Assembly: GCF_018812025.1 (NCBI RefSeq)
Contig: NC_063045.1
Span: 14,938,919-15,002,918, forward strand
Length of the DNA: 64,000 nucleotides
From: Megalobrama amblycephala
Taxonomy: Eukaryota > Chordata > Actinopteri > Cypriniformes > Xenocyprididae
Direction: 5' to 3'
Positions within the stretch are counted from its first letter, which is position 1. Every line of letters starts with the position of its first letter. The notes beneath the pieces were generated by a model, which was not told the origin of the DNA, did not search any database, and worked only from the letters and a program-made list of their open reading frames with translations. Position numbers and translations under genes: made by a program. Of the stretch, positions 25,201 to 36,961 are shown piece by piece.

Positions 25201-25980
25201 GAGAGAATAACCAGTGTCCATCTGGGTGCCACCTCGGAATTAGAGAAAGAAACGTAATTAAGTCCTAATGCATGGATCCTCAACTACCCTAGGGACTGGA
25301 GGACGTGCCCATGAAGAAAAGTAGCATTAGCACACATAGCTAACAAGCACTGCCTAAAGCAATAGCAAGTCTGTCAAAGCACGACACACTCTAGGATTGG
25401 CCAAGTGTTGGGAAAGAAATCCCCTGCAACCATTAAAGTCACAACAGTGTTGGATTGCTCCTGGGGTGCTACTCTGAGCTGTTCATTTAGGATGATGTGC
25501 AACTATTGGGCCTGACCTAAGCACACTCTTCATCTCCAACATGGCCACCGAGAGGAAGGCAATAAGGGACCCAAGGAAACCCAATGGGCGCCTAGGGAGC
25601 GCTAAGGCTGGCCACTCACAGGGAAGCCCAAAGACAGCAAAGTGTCAGAGTCAATGCGAACACACACCTCTACAATGGCAAAATCAATGGGGCTTTATGA
25701 GGCATCAATCTCTTCTACAAAGGCCTGCTTGTCTACTGCTGGGATGGACCATTTGGATGTGGGACTTTGACATTTGCAATTTTCCAAAAATAGCTGTAGA
25801 AGGCTTTTTGACATTTTGTTGACCCATCCCTGATGGTTTATCTGATTCCCTTAAAGATTCTTTTGTCTGTCATGTGATCAAATTGGGAGAATTTTTCAAG
25901 TTACTAAGGGTCATTTATTTTTAATGGTCCTTTGGAAAGACAAAATAATATACTGTACTGTTAGTTGTCTGTTTAGATCA
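22235..25980. other. Long intronic stretch without genes
   Basis: No repeat ends or gene recognised over about 3.7 kb. The 142-codon frame at 24524-24952 has no domain and no supporting signals. The block 22600-22860 is GC-rich and repeat-free. I looked for, and did not see, the next CELF exon (RRM2 start) on the minus strand, but an eye scan can miss it. Confidence 0.4.
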
Positions 25981-26335
25981 GGAATGGGCCACTCTGCTCC
26001 TGGGGGGCCACTGTCCTGCAGATTTTAGTTCCAAATCTAATCAAACACACTTAATTTCCCAGTAATCCTCAAGACTTTGTTCAGGTGTGTTTGATTATGG
26101 TTGGAACTTAAATCTGAGCAGAGTTGCAGATCCAGACTGGAGTGGCGAACATGGGTCCTGGAAAGCCACAGTCCTGCAGAGTTTTGCTTCAGCCCTAATC
26201 AAACAAACCTGAACAAGCTAATCAAGGTCTGAAGGGTTACTAGAAAGCTACAGACAGATGAGTTTTTAATCAGGGTTGAAGCTGAACTCTGCAGGACTGT
26301 GGCTCTCCAGGACCAGAGTTCACCACCCCGGTTTA
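25981..26335. repeat. Two adjacent foldback MITE copies
   Basis: The first copy (about 25981-26138) pairs TAATCAAACACACTTAAT with CAGGTGTGTTTGATTATG. The second (about 26140-26335) pairs CACAGTCCTGCAGAGTTTTG with CTCTGCAGGACTGTGGCTC. Both belong to one fish repeat family; the copies are diverged from each other. Confidence 0.8.
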
Positions 26336-27186
26336 GACCATTAAAAAAATCATGAGCTAGGCCATCATTCTCTAGAAAAATACCTATTTTTAAGCTAGAA
26401 AAAAATATCTATTTTGCTCTATTTTACACCTTTTCAAGTACAATAAATCCACCATGTTTGTGTGGGTGATCTCAATAGACGGATCTATTTACAGTAAGCA
26501 GCAGATCACATGCTAGAGACTTAGAACTAAGGGTCTTGGCAAGTGTCCTGCAATATAATTGATTGTTAGGCAAGTTGTGCATCCTCGGCCAACCTTTCTC
26601 TACCCTCCCAACATCAATCTCTATGGCATTTACACCTTTTGTTTACAATATGCCCCCTTGATTTGACCAGACATCAAGTTGGGGGTTTGGGGCTCAGGGC
26701 TCCCGTTCCAATATCTAAGCTAATTACTTTTTAATTTACAGTGTGTCGTTAATGGTCTTGGCAGGGGGAGCAAGGTTAGACAGGCAGCAGAAGCCACTTC
26801 CCTTCCGTTCACCAGCACCACGGCCTCCTTAATTAAAATGAATAATCTGGGCATTCATCAGATAGATGGAGAGAGAGTCAGTGAAAGAGAATTGTGAAGA
26901 TAGGAAGGTAGAACCCTGCTGAAAAGACCAACTTAGGATAGCACCAATTTTCATGCAGGGTTATGGTGGTGTAGCAGGTGAATTTTATCTCAACCGTCCT
27001 GATATTTCTGAAAATAATTGAACGAAAAAGTCTAGAAGCCTGGTGAGGAAATCAGTACACCAGGATCTCATGTTAGGTAACAGCATTCAAAACACAACCA
27101 ACGCTGGCCAGTTTTGTTGGTCTTTTCAGCAGGGAGAAAGGTGAATAAAGTAAAGTTCATGTACATTCATACCAAAGCTACATCAA
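26336..27186. other. Intron just downstream of the CELF exon
   Basis: In transcript sense this lies 3' of the exon. The block 26690-26870 is repeat-free, with TAATTA-type motifs (CTAATTAC, CTTAATTAAAATG), and is a candidate conserved element. No further exon seen. Confidence 0.4.
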
Positions 27187-27216
27187 AAGAAAAAAAAAAA
27201 AGAACAAGACAACTAC
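27187..27216 (-). promoter_or_regulatory. Weak 5' splice site with U-rich tract
   Basis: On the minus strand the exon ends GGAG and the intron begins GTAGTT, which departs from the GTAAGT/GTGAGT consensus at the fourth and sixth intron positions. It is followed within 20 nt by a pyrimidine-rich stretch including 12 consecutive U (plus-strand A run 27190-27201). Weak donors followed by U-rich tracts are classical TIA1/TIAR-type regulated sites. That this one is regulated is my inference. Confidence 0.6.
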
Positions 27217-27265
27217 CTCCACGACTCTCACTGTCAGCCGGCTTCACCTGGATGGGGCGAGTCAT
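27217..27265 (-). CDS. celf4/celf5: CELF-family 49-bp coding exon (RRM1-RRM2 linker)
   Basis: An internal exon of a CELF (CUGBP/ELAV-like, Bruno-like) RNA-binding protein, a splicing and mRNA-stability regulator. Reading on the minus strand, the acceptor CAG is followed by ATGACTCGCC and the exon closes at GTCGTGGAG before GTAGTT. The translation is MTRPIQVKPADSESRG plus the first base of the next codon. This matches the conserved linker after RRM1 (the ...LPG-M-RPIQVKPADSE... segment), and CELF genes carry a 49-bp exon exactly here, entered in phase 0 and left in phase 1. The SESRG ending points to the CELF3/4/5/6 subfamily rather than CELF1/2. Threonine at position 2 (N in most CELF3/4/6, A in CELF5) does not settle the paralogue; large introns favour celf4 or celf5. 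The initial ATG is an internal codon, not the gene's start. No neighbouring exons were found in the window. Confidence 0.9.
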
Positions 27266-27305
27266 CTGAAAGAAGAAAAACAGTACAGACAAGACAAGGG
27301 GTTAG
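27266..27305 (-). promoter_or_regulatory. 3' splice site: branch point and polypyrimidine tract
   Basis: In transcript sense, CTAAC (27305-27301, branch A about 37 nt from the exon) is followed by a pyrimidine-rich stretch ending TTTTTCTTCTTTCAG at 27266. This is a strong acceptor with a consensus-like branch point, in contrast to the weak donor. Confidence 0.8.
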
Positions 27306-30091
27306 TTCAGGCACAGGAAACTGCTGTCACCACAATAAGCCTACAGCCTGTTGAGCTTATGTCCAACACAAAACAATCCTGTCTAAATTTGATCAAATGC
27401 AAATATCCACATGTCAGCTTGCAGGGTACTCATTGTCCCTTAAACATACCAAATAAAAGAGTGGTGATTTGTACCAGCATGCCTTCAGTTGACTCGCATC
27501 CTGTATCTATTTTTGGCGTGCTTCGCAGCTCTAGACACTTTATTTTATCCATCTGAAATAAATATATCCATATGATATATTTACGAAAGTCATGTGCGTG
27601 CATTGATTGCCATTTTATTTATGCCTTTAAATAACTTCTGATCATTATATCAGTGCCAGGTTCCATGCGCACATCGAGTCAAAATCCTATAGCACGTTCG
27701 ATTTAAATCGCCTAGTCCACTCAGTGATCATTCTGCCAATGTCCCGGGCAACTACTGTATGCCCCCATCTATTTATATGGAAAAAGGCTGAGATCTCTAA
27801 AACTTTTGGCAAAAATTATGCTTCAATGACACAGTTCCAAAATCAGAAATAAAATACAACAACTCTACCATACAATAAACTTTAGCTCAAAGTCCATCTT
27901 CTCCCCTCAAAAAGTCTCTGGTCTGATCAGCAAGTTGTTTTTATGTTTGCTTTGCCATGCTCGCTTGGTTACAGTGTCTAGCAAGGAGGAAGTGAAATGC
28001 AACAACAATTAAAGTGGAGGCAGCCACAAGAGAGAGAGAGATCAATGAAGCCCTATTGATCCCTGCCCCTTAGGCTGTGGAGAGTGTCTGGAAAGGAGGG
28101 ATTCTGTGGGTAGAAGGCTCACAGTAATCTACTAAAGCCTGATAAGAATGGCATTTGTTGGATTAGAAGCCTCTGTCATCACAGTTTTTGTGCTCCGCAT
28201 TTTGCTCGACACTTTTTTTCCCATTATCCTTGCAAAGGTTGAAGCTTTCTCGACTGGTTCTTATTCTACAAACTTGAGCCAAACAGAAAGAAAATATATA
28301 TATTTTTGTTTGTCTGTTTGTTTTCTTCTTCTGCCTGTCATTCAAGGATTCAAAAGGATTTTGCTGCAGGATCAAAGGATGTTCAAAGGGTTTTTCTATG
28401 CTCCCATTTATTCCTACCTGGGGATGTGATGTGGAAAGGAATACTGTAAATGCAGACTATTTGATTATTGGAGCAGTACAGCAACTTCACTCACATAATA
28501 TAGCAAGAATTTTGAAATCTCCGGGGAAAAAATGGACATACATAATTTAATAATAAATAATTCTGACACAAATGAATATTTTCATTTACATTTTTCATTT
28601 TATTGATTTATTTAAGCAAGCATGCCATCAACAGGATAATGTACAGTCAACTGGGCATCATTATTATTATTATTATATTTTTTTTTTAAATCTGTTTAGG
28701 ATAAAAAAAACATCCTGACATCTCTATCAGGGTTTATTTAGTGATACTGACTGGTTTGTTAGTATATTAACCCATATATTATCAGTTAAATAAAAGCTGA
28801 TAGTGTTTTAAAGTTATGTTACATTCAAGAGTACTTTCTTTAATTGTTGAAAAACAGGACAGATCCTGTCCTAAAGGCCTACTTTACACTATAACATCCA
28901 TTCCCCAGCATCGTAATCCAATGGGAGCTTTCTATCGATCCAAAACAAACTGCTAATAGCAACACAGCAGGCCCAGTTTGGATGAAAAAAGGCCAAGAGC
29001 TGTGCGGAGATTTGCGACAAGATTACCCAAATTTGCAAAGCGCCCTTTGCAGGCTCCCCAGCCATCTGTAACCTGAAATTAAGCCTTTATGAATGCTGCA
29101 GCAACTTTCGTCTCATGCAGACGCCAATCCAAAGGTCTGGGAAATGTTTGAGAGATGACAGGATCAACATTTTGTCTTTCTCCTCAACATATTTTCTTTT
29201 ACTGTCCAACTGTGTGTGTGGGGGGGGACTGAAAAAGGTCAGTTTTAAAGACAGGCCAGTCCCATAAAATCATGACTTGTTCAAGGAGAAACACCATAAT
29301 GGGATTTTAAAACGCCTTAATAACATGCTGATATATGAGGAAGAGGGCCAGACTAGATTCATTAAGTGTTAAACGTATCCATTTTCACCTTGAGGAACCG
29401 AATAACCTTCCTCTGAGAAATTATTCCATAAATTTATCCATCGTAAATAATAACTAGAAGGGTCTAACTCTTTGTGCGAAGGGGAAAAGGCAAAAGATGT
29501 AATTCCTCTGAAGGTTGGAGTTCAGTAGCTTTGTCTTACACTCCGGATTAAAAAAAAAATGAAAAAAAGTCTGAAATACAGTAATGCACAATGATGGTGT
29601 TGCACTGCAAGACTTTTCTCCATTGCAAATAACAACATTTTTACTCAGACGTTCTCAGGCGTAAAGACAAAAACAATCCAACTGACATAATTGTAAGATA
29701 TGCCCGTCCCAAAAACAAATCATCTGACAAACACAAATAGTTGCCAACATTAGCACTTATGGATACTTTGCAATATGCATGCAACACTGTGGATGCAATG
29801 CCTAGTAATAAAGGAGATTCTGTTTTGCAAGGGAATGCATTTAGAACTACCTCATATCTGTAAATGCCATCAGTGAGATGTATTCCTAACACATTGGACT
29901 TTCGTGTAAGGTTTATGGATTCACCTCTCTAACTAGTCACTGTCCTGGTCATAAAATGCTGGTGTAATGGTCCATTTGTTTTCCTAAGAGCAATGTGTTT
30001 CTCCCTTGTACATTTAGTATCGATGGAACTCAGTTTATTGCATTTTTCTCACCTCTAATGGGATGCCGTACACTTGAGGTACACACGTTTA
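27306..30091. other. Intron just upstream of the CELF exon
   Basis: No gene. Includes a short GA run at 28029-28040 and a repeat-free block at about 28860-29110. The 93-codon frame at 28148-28429 is overlapped by a frame on the other strand and shows no domain. Confidence 0.4.
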
Positions 30092-30409
30092 TACACACAC
30101 ACACACACACACATTTGTTTTTGTGAATTGTGGGGACATGGTTTTTATACTGTACAAACTGTATTTTCTATCTCCCTACACTACCCCTACCCCTACCCCT
30201 AAACATAACCATCACAGGAAACTGCACATTTTTACTTTCTCAAAAAAACCCATTCTGTATGATTTATAAGCCTTTTGAAAAATGGGGACATGGGGTAATG
30301 TCCTTATAAGTCACCCTCTTCTTGTAATACCTATGTCATACCCATGTCATTATACAAATCTGTGTCCTGATATGTCACAAAAGCGCGCACACACTCACAC
30401 ACACACACT
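30092..30409. mobile_element. Fish repeat bounded by CA microsatellites
   Basis: CA runs at 30092-30113 and 30386-30409 flank a core with AATTGTGGGGACATGG, three CCCTAC units near 30183-30200, and TTACTTTCTCAAAAAAACCC. This core is a widespread fish repeat, and the CA ends are characteristic. Non-coding. Confidence 0.65.
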
Positions 30410-30479
30410 TCAAAATGCTGTATAGTATGGGTGTCAGTTCATTTTAAACAAATGTGGGAACAGAGTTATGGTTGTGAGG

Positions 30480-31180
30480 CTTAGGCTTAGCCTGTGAATA
30501 ATATTTAGGTTATATGCAAATAATTAAAGCAAATAGAATAAATAATACATTATAATATAATTAATCATGAATATATTATTATAAATAAAACTCAATACAA
30601 TCTTTAAATGTTTTGATGTTATCTGTAGTAGAGTATTTGCAAGTAAAAACTGAAATTTGTTAATATTATAATTAGGAAATAATAGATTAATTATAAGAAA
30701 TTTCAGTTGCAATTAAATATTTTATATATCAATACAGAAAAATAGAAACGTTCCCTTGACTGAAATAAAATAATTTTTACTTGAAGTATTAAAATGACTA
30801 AAAATTAAATCATAATAAATTAAAACTAAATAGAAATATTTAAATATATATATATATATATATTTTCAAAATAACAAAACAAGAAAATTACTAAAAACCT
30901 TAAAATGAAAATTGAAAAATAAAAATACAAGCTAATTCAAAATATTAAAAATGCTATAATAGTTTATAAATAATACTAAAATAACATTTCAACAGCATAC
31001 TGAATTGACATAAAATTATTTGAGGAAACACTCGCGGCTGCCCCAGTATAACTAAATAAACCAATTAATATATAAATAAACTATGATTATGCTTTTTCGA
31101 ACTGTTTGATTTTGGGGGAAAAAAAAAAGTTAAAATAAAAATGACATTTTAAAACTTATTTTATTGTATAACTAATCCAA
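30480..31180. repeat. AT-rich low-complexity tract with (TA)n
   Basis: Long run of A/T-only words with a TA tract at 30844-30863. Open frames here are artefacts of low complexity. Confidence 0.75.
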
Positions 31181-32419
31181 ACCACTTAGCACAACATTAA
31201 ATATAATTCACAGTGCCAAATCATCACTCACATACAATGAAAAGAAAACGTGTTGATGCATCACTGCTGCAAACAATTTAATAAAGCGGTGAGGACGAAA
31301 TTGGTTACGGCAAAAATAGGCCATCCCAACCATAAATGACACCTACTGTATGCTGTAAACACACTCATTCCACACACATTTTCATGCACTATAGAAACAA
31401 AAAGACCAGCAGTTGACAAACTGTCATCAGGGAAAGCATTCATTTAGCTTCTGCCCTGAGAGAGTTCACTACGCCTCTGCTTTTGTGCCTTTATTGCACA
31501 AGCGTTCTTTACTCATAAGATAAAATGAATGAGTTCGCATTATGCCGTGTTCCTTGCAAAAAAAAACAACAACATGTGTTCTAATTGTGATAGATTCAAG
31601 TAAGTTTCCACACTCGGAATGGCGAATGCACCGAGGTCCAGGACAAAAACAGAGGGATGGAGGGGGTTGGAGAGGATGGAAGGCAAAGGAGAACTGCCTG
31701 CAACTGCCAGATAAGATTGCTTCTCAGTTGAGTGGCATTTCCAGAGCCGTGACTCCACCCTATTGCTCCCCCACATATGCTGATAGACTCGCGCTGACGG
31801 AAACGCACACTTATACGTTTCCCGCCCGCAGCAAAAGCACCGGCGTCCCTGTGTTTGCCAATCTGTTGTTTAAACTCAGCGGAACAATTCAAATCCCCAC
31901 GTCCCAACAGGAGTGTGTCAGTTGCATCTCGTTTGGGATGATGCACACGATCCGACACACACCCCTCCGGTCCCCAGCATTCCCGACCGTGAATGTATTT
32001 TCTGGGATTTCCAATATAGCTACGGGAGCAACTGTCTCTTTGTCCTTGTCATCTGTTCCTTTAAGCACACAATACTCAATAATCATGTTGTTTGCTGTGC
32101 TGCTGTCTTTCAAAAGGGGGAGCTATCAAACAGGGTAAACAGAAAATACAGTGGGGGATATGAAACAGCCATTCTCCTGAGAGACAGTCTGTTCTCCTGT
32201 AGTGATGTTTGATTAGGCACCGCTGTGCTGGGGTAGATAGAAATTCAGAACAAGCTGCTCCAAGCAAATCGGGACTGTGCCTTGTTGCCTCCGTCTATGA
32301 TGAATGTGAAATAATTCCCCTATTTGTTTTACGCTGTTCTGTCATAAATTGCATGCAGGACAAAGAGTCAACATGGATGAAAAGAATGGTTCGCAGTGGC
32401 TTTACAAACAGTGAAACAT
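31181..32419. other. Repeat-free block with longest open frame
   Basis: The longest open frame in the window (198 codons, 31542-32138, plus strand) lies here, but it is overlapped by a 120-codon frame on the minus strand and no domain, signal peptide or splice structure supports it. The balanced composition and lack of repeats make this a candidate conserved non-coding region. Confidence 0.4.
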
Positions 32420-32453
32420 AAAGCAGACGTCATTGGATGTATGAGAGTGTTTA
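32420..32453. repeat. Left copy of perfect 34-bp inverted repeat
   Basis: AAAGCAGACGTCATTGGATG at its start; the whole 34 bp recurs as exact reverse complement at 34275-34308. Confidence 0.95.
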
Positions 32454-32832
32454 GAGTACACTATTTTTTTCCAGGTCAGGGGCGTCAGAGGAATCACGGC
32501 TTGGACTCCTGTTAAGAAACAGAGTTTGAGCTTCGCTCACCTGCTGGGTTCAATGTTCAAAAGGCGTTTCGCACCATATCCCTTTTTTTTTTTGTTCACA
32601 TGCAACATTAAAACGGCTCACAACTTCTAACAGTTCAGTGTTGTACTTTTTAACTCAAAGAATTAAAGAATTTTATAAAACGGATTGTATATAAATGTAT
32701 ATACTAAAATTTTGAAATGTTTTAATGCTTTGTGTTATCAAGCAAAATACTGAAATATACTACATTCAAAAAGTTTGGGGTCAGTAACAAGATTTTTTTT
32801 AATACTTTAATTTAGGATGGATAGATAGATAG

Positions 32833-34271
32833 TAGGGATGGGCACTTTTCCAAAATATTGTATTAGAATATTTGGGCTCGTAAAAAACGAATATTCGAAT
32901 ATTCGTTTATTTAAAGCGGAACTCAGTAAGATTTGCGAAGCTCCCCCTACAGGTTCCTTCAGTGAATCACACTGTTGTAACTACTCCAAGCGCAGCTCTG
33001 GACTACAACGACTACAATGCTCACCAGCGCAGTAGTTTTGCAAATACAGTACATTCGATGGAGGTGGGTAATTTTCGAAATTGTCTTATAAAGTCATAAT
33101 ATATACATTGTTTTTGAATTACCGTAAAGCATTTTGTCACTCTCGCGTGAACGTGAACATGAGGCGAGATTGTGTCGGGTCGGCGCAGCTCAACTTGCAA
33201 GTGCTGTTTTCTGGCGTAGACGTGCCAGAGGGGGTTAGTGCTCGCCTCAAACACACCACTACAATTCAATTAACCGTCTAAGGACTTAGAAAACTATTTA
33301 TGAAGGTAAAAAAAGAAAAAAAGTGTAAAAAAGGTTTACTGCTTTAAATGAGGTTAAACAAGAAGTACGTTATTGTTTTATATTCATCAAGATTTTGTAA
33401 CCATTTCTGAACAAGCTTACGATTAGGCAATACACAACAAGCGTACATTATATCTTAAGCTTTTAGTTCAAAGCATTAAACAAAATGTGTAAACAAAAAA
33501 TATAAAGAACAAAAGCATTTAAGCTCAAGCAGCGCGAATGGGAAAAACACTAATAAAGCAGACAGCGCCAGTTATCGTACAAAACGTAACGTACATAATA
33601 CACTCGAGTCAGTATATGGTTATCGTGTTTATATTGTTTAACATGTTCATGTTGAGAAAAACAATATCCACATGCTCGGGTGAGAAAACGAGCTGCTGAC
33701 AGACGTTGCAGAGACAAAGATAACAATAAAACATAACGGTATGCTAAGCTAAGTTTCTAACAGCAGCACTTCGTTTTCTACTCGTAAATATGTCTTCCTC
33801 GACGAAACATAAAGGAAACATATGTCTCAAAATCATTTTGCTATTAGATAAGTTATCATCTTGGCTCACTCTGGGATAACTTACAATTGCGCTTACCTGT
33901 CGTGAATGCAGTGATGGACAGCTGTCTTTCCTCTCTGGTGTTTAAATTTCATGTGCTTTCTCAATATGGTGGTGATATTATGACAACTCAGTTTCATTAA
34001 TTCATTTGATCAAAAGTAATTTCATTGTGTAAGATCATTTTCATCAAAGTAATTCCAAACTTCACGAGGCAGACAACAACATTATGTGACGATCAAATGA
34101 AATAAACTTGTTAAACACGCTCCACAGCGCCACCCAGTTTTAGTGCTTAGGATTTATCATGGATTCACTGCATTTACGGCCAGGAAAGCAACATAGTAAA
34201 ATTCGAATACTATTTTTATTTTTCGAATATTAATTACAGGTCGAATATTCGACTATTTGTGCACACCCCTA
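32833..34271. mobile_element. hAT-like TIR element (about 1.44 kb)
   Basis: The ends TAGGGATGGGCAC and GTGCACACCCCTA are imperfect inverted copies. Just inside, CGAATATTCGAATATTCG (about 32888-32905) on the left has its counterpart in GTCGAATATTCGACTATTTG (34241-34260) on the right. No transposase frame is intact. The expected 8-bp target duplication is not found: the right flank is a rearranged host-like segment. The left flank is a short GATA repeat. Confidence 0.7.
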
Positions 34272-34274
34272 CTA

Positions 34275-34307
34275 TAAACACTCTCATACATCCAATGACG
34301 TCTGCTT

Positions 34308-34308
<1 letters not shown>
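34275..34308. repeat. Right copy of perfect 34-bp inverted repeat
   Basis: Exact reverse complement of 32420-32453, wedged between the end of the hAT-like element and a GATA/GACA microsatellite. Confidence 0.95.

Positions 34309-34309
<1 letters not shown>

Positions 34310-34342
<33 letters not shown>
34310..34342. repeat. (GATA)n-(GACA)n microsatellite
   Basis: GATA units passing into about five GACA units. A related short GATA run (32820-32832) abuts the other side of the hAT-like element. Confidence 0.95.
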
Positions 34343-34343
<1 letters not shown>

Positions 34344-34589
34344 TGTGAAAAAAGTTTTTTTCGAATAAAAATAAGTTTTCAATAACGAAACTAAAAAATG
34401 TGCCCTAAAATACAAAACAACTCAATAATAGACAATGATAATGTTTGACCAATTATTTTTAACTATTAAACAACAACAATAAACAACAAAAAACAACTAT
34501 ATTAAAAAAATCGAAATCTAAAATAATTTCAAAACTATAGCAACCCTGCTGTGAACAAGCTTGTCTGATTAAGAGTCGGGCATCTTGCG

Positions 34590-34592
<3 letters not shown>

Positions 34593-34637
<45 letters not shown>
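34593..34637. repeat. (GT)n microsatellite
   Basis: About 22 uninterrupted GT units. Confidence 0.97.
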
Positions 34638-34640
<3 letters not shown>

Positions 34641-36330
34641 TTGTGAGAGAGAGATTGAGAGACCATGTCGGCGGTTTGGCTGGAGTTTAACAGTGAGATA
34701 ACAGCCTATTCCCTGATCATTATTTAGCATTAGCAGGCCATCAAAGCCCCCTCTCCTTTGTTATTCCTAATAGGGAAATAAACACCTTTTGACTGGAGCA
34801 TCCCAGCTGCGATAATTAATATTTCCAATTATTGATTTGAAAGTGCGCTGTGTGGTGACAGCCTTGGGCTTCGGCTCACCTAATAAATCTACTGTACAGG
34901 AAGGTGAGAGCGGAAGAGCGAGGGACAGCGAGAGGGAGAGATATTCTCCAGCAGCCTGCAATTTTTAGTTAGTCTGTTCTCCACACAAAGCTATCGTATG
35001 AGTTGTTCTATAGCATATAAATAATATGGACTACTTTTATTAACCATTCACTTTTGTTTTATGGAATAGAGCGGCTAAGATGTGGTCAAAAGAAGTGAAA
35101 AAGAATTTCCGACAACATGAGGGTAAATAAAAGACAAAATTAGCATTTTTGCATGAGCTACTCCTTTAAAATGTAATTCATTTGTCTGCCAGAATCTCTA
35201 AGAGGAAGAAAATGAGACAGAAAATGGATGAGGGAGAACGAAGTGAAGAAGTATCTGCCAGCGTGTGTGCGTGTGAGGTACTTTGCTCCCAGCACCTCTG
35301 TGGAAGGCCTGATAAGAGTATTGACTCCACCGACTTGTCAATCGCAAGCGTCTGAAGTCGAAAACTCCAATAGCTTCCCTCCAATTCGCACAATACTGGA
35401 GGTCAGATGTAGCTCCAAGTACCTTCGACCATTGACACCGCATTTTTTAGAGCAATCCGGAACGTCTACAGTCCTCTGAAAATGTCTAACGCTGCGCTCC
35501 AGCTAATGTCGAGTTATCTTACGCCACATCAAGCGTGCGCTTTCAGCCTGACGTCCCTCAAAAGGTCAGCAGTCCAGATTAAATCTTTTCCCCCTTAACA
35601 TTCCCCGGCCTCCTAAGTTCTCACCACAAGACGAAGCTGCTGACCTTTCACAGTGCTACAACCAGGATCCTAGCGAAGACCATCAGTGTCTGTATGAGCG
35701 TGTACAATGGTTCCTGGTGTGAATTCAACCTTAACACAGGTTTACCTGGAAGAGGATGAAAGGTCCGAATTGAAAAACTCAACAAGAACAAATAAAAAAA
35801 TAAATGATAAAAAGGCTCTAATCCTACAAACGCTCGCAAGCCAGTCACCGAAGTGTCAAAGTGAGATAAAGAGAGAAAGGTGGTGCACAAGAGAGATTCC
35901 CTGACTTCACAGCTGCTGTGGTCTTTTATCAGGGGAAGGGCATCTTTCCTAGACATCTCTGGTAAAGGCGTTCTCAGCCATCTTTTCTGGAGAGAGACGT
36001 GAGGTTTGTTGGAGGAAATAATCTCTGTCTACAAATTTCTCAGAAGCACCATGATGTTTGTTTTGATTCTTTTTATTCATATTTCCGTTTCCAACTCTGT
36101 TTGAAGAGCATTTGGTGCCGTTTCATGTCAAAATGTTGGCAATCACATTTAGCGACTCTTATATCTTCAAAGTCTTCTGATGACAGTTTTAAAAGTAGGG
36201 GATGTCAGATGATAATGCTTTCAGTTGCTTTACAAAAAAGAAGCACTTAAAAACAATCCTTCTGAATGGCTGAAAATGCTCCTGCTCATAGGATCAGGCC
36301 ACGCCTTCTCATGAATAATTAAGAGAACTC
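34638..36330. other. Unique intronic block, candidate conserved elements
   Basis: No gene or repeat ends. 34660-34940 is repeat-free and contains TAATTA-like motifs (GCGATAATTAATATTTCC) and CCTTTGTTATTCC, the sort of content seen in vertebrate developmental enhancers. 35180-35640 is GC-balanced with overlapping frames on both strands but no domain. Confidence 0.4.
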
Positions 36331-36547
36331 TAAAGGTGATAATACACAGGGCAACTTTTCAAGCAATTTTGCTGAGAAAAATGTCATTGTGGGCACTTTC
36401 CCATTGAGAATTTGCAACAAATTTCTCTGTGGATATCCAGATAGAAATTTGTTGCCCATTCTCAATGGGAAAGTGTCCAAGGAACATCTTTTGGCAACAC
36501 TGCCCTGCACCATTGCTCAAAAAGTTGCCCCGTGTATCATCACCTTA
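36331..36547. mobile_element. Short MITE of the 21200 family
   Basis: The termini TAAAGGTGATAATACAC and GTGTATCATCACCTTA are inverted copies and match the ends of 21200-21950. The interior is a second hairpin around TTTCCCATTGAGAATTTGC and ATTCTCAATGGGAAAGTG. Only about 217 bp, with no coding capacity. Confidence 0.8.
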
Positions 36548-36599
36548 AGTTCTGATGTATATAAATACTGTCTACGCAACCTACTGAAACCATAAGAGG

Positions 36600-36960
36600 T
36601 CATGCATTTTTGTTTTTTTTGTCATGGATTTTCTTATGACCCCAATGTAACAACTGGTTGTGTTGTCTAGATCTCATTCTAATTTTTCAAGATCTTGACA
36701 AATCAAAAGTTGTTCAAGTAATCTCGACATAATCAGTTTTCTTGAAAATAAAAGATTGTTTATTGAGTTCTTGACTGAATTTTCTTGTGAACTAGACAAA
36801 ACAAGCTGTTTTCTTGAGATCTAGACATAACAAATGATTGTTTATATAGATCTTGACTGAAGTTTCTTGTGAGAACATTTTCTTCTCTCAAGATCTTGAC
36901 TAGATTTTCTCATGGTCCTGGCAAACCAATATTTTTTTGTCAATGTAATCATTAAAACAG
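36600..36960. repeat. Degenerate minisatellite-like tract
   Basis: Diverged units recur every 60-70 bp, built on CAAGATCTTGAC, TTTTCTTGTGA and CTAGACA words (for example near 36690, 36770, 36840 and 36890). No open frame. Confidence 0.55.
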
Positions 36961-36961
36961 G

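Noticed and set aside
30170..30210. Telomere-like CCCTAC units
   Set aside because: Only three units, inside a known kind of fish repeat; not an interstitial telomere.
31542..32138. 198-codon open frame, longest in the window
   Set aside because: Overlapped by a 120-codon frame on the other strand; no domain, signal or splice structure; composition like surrounding unique DNA.
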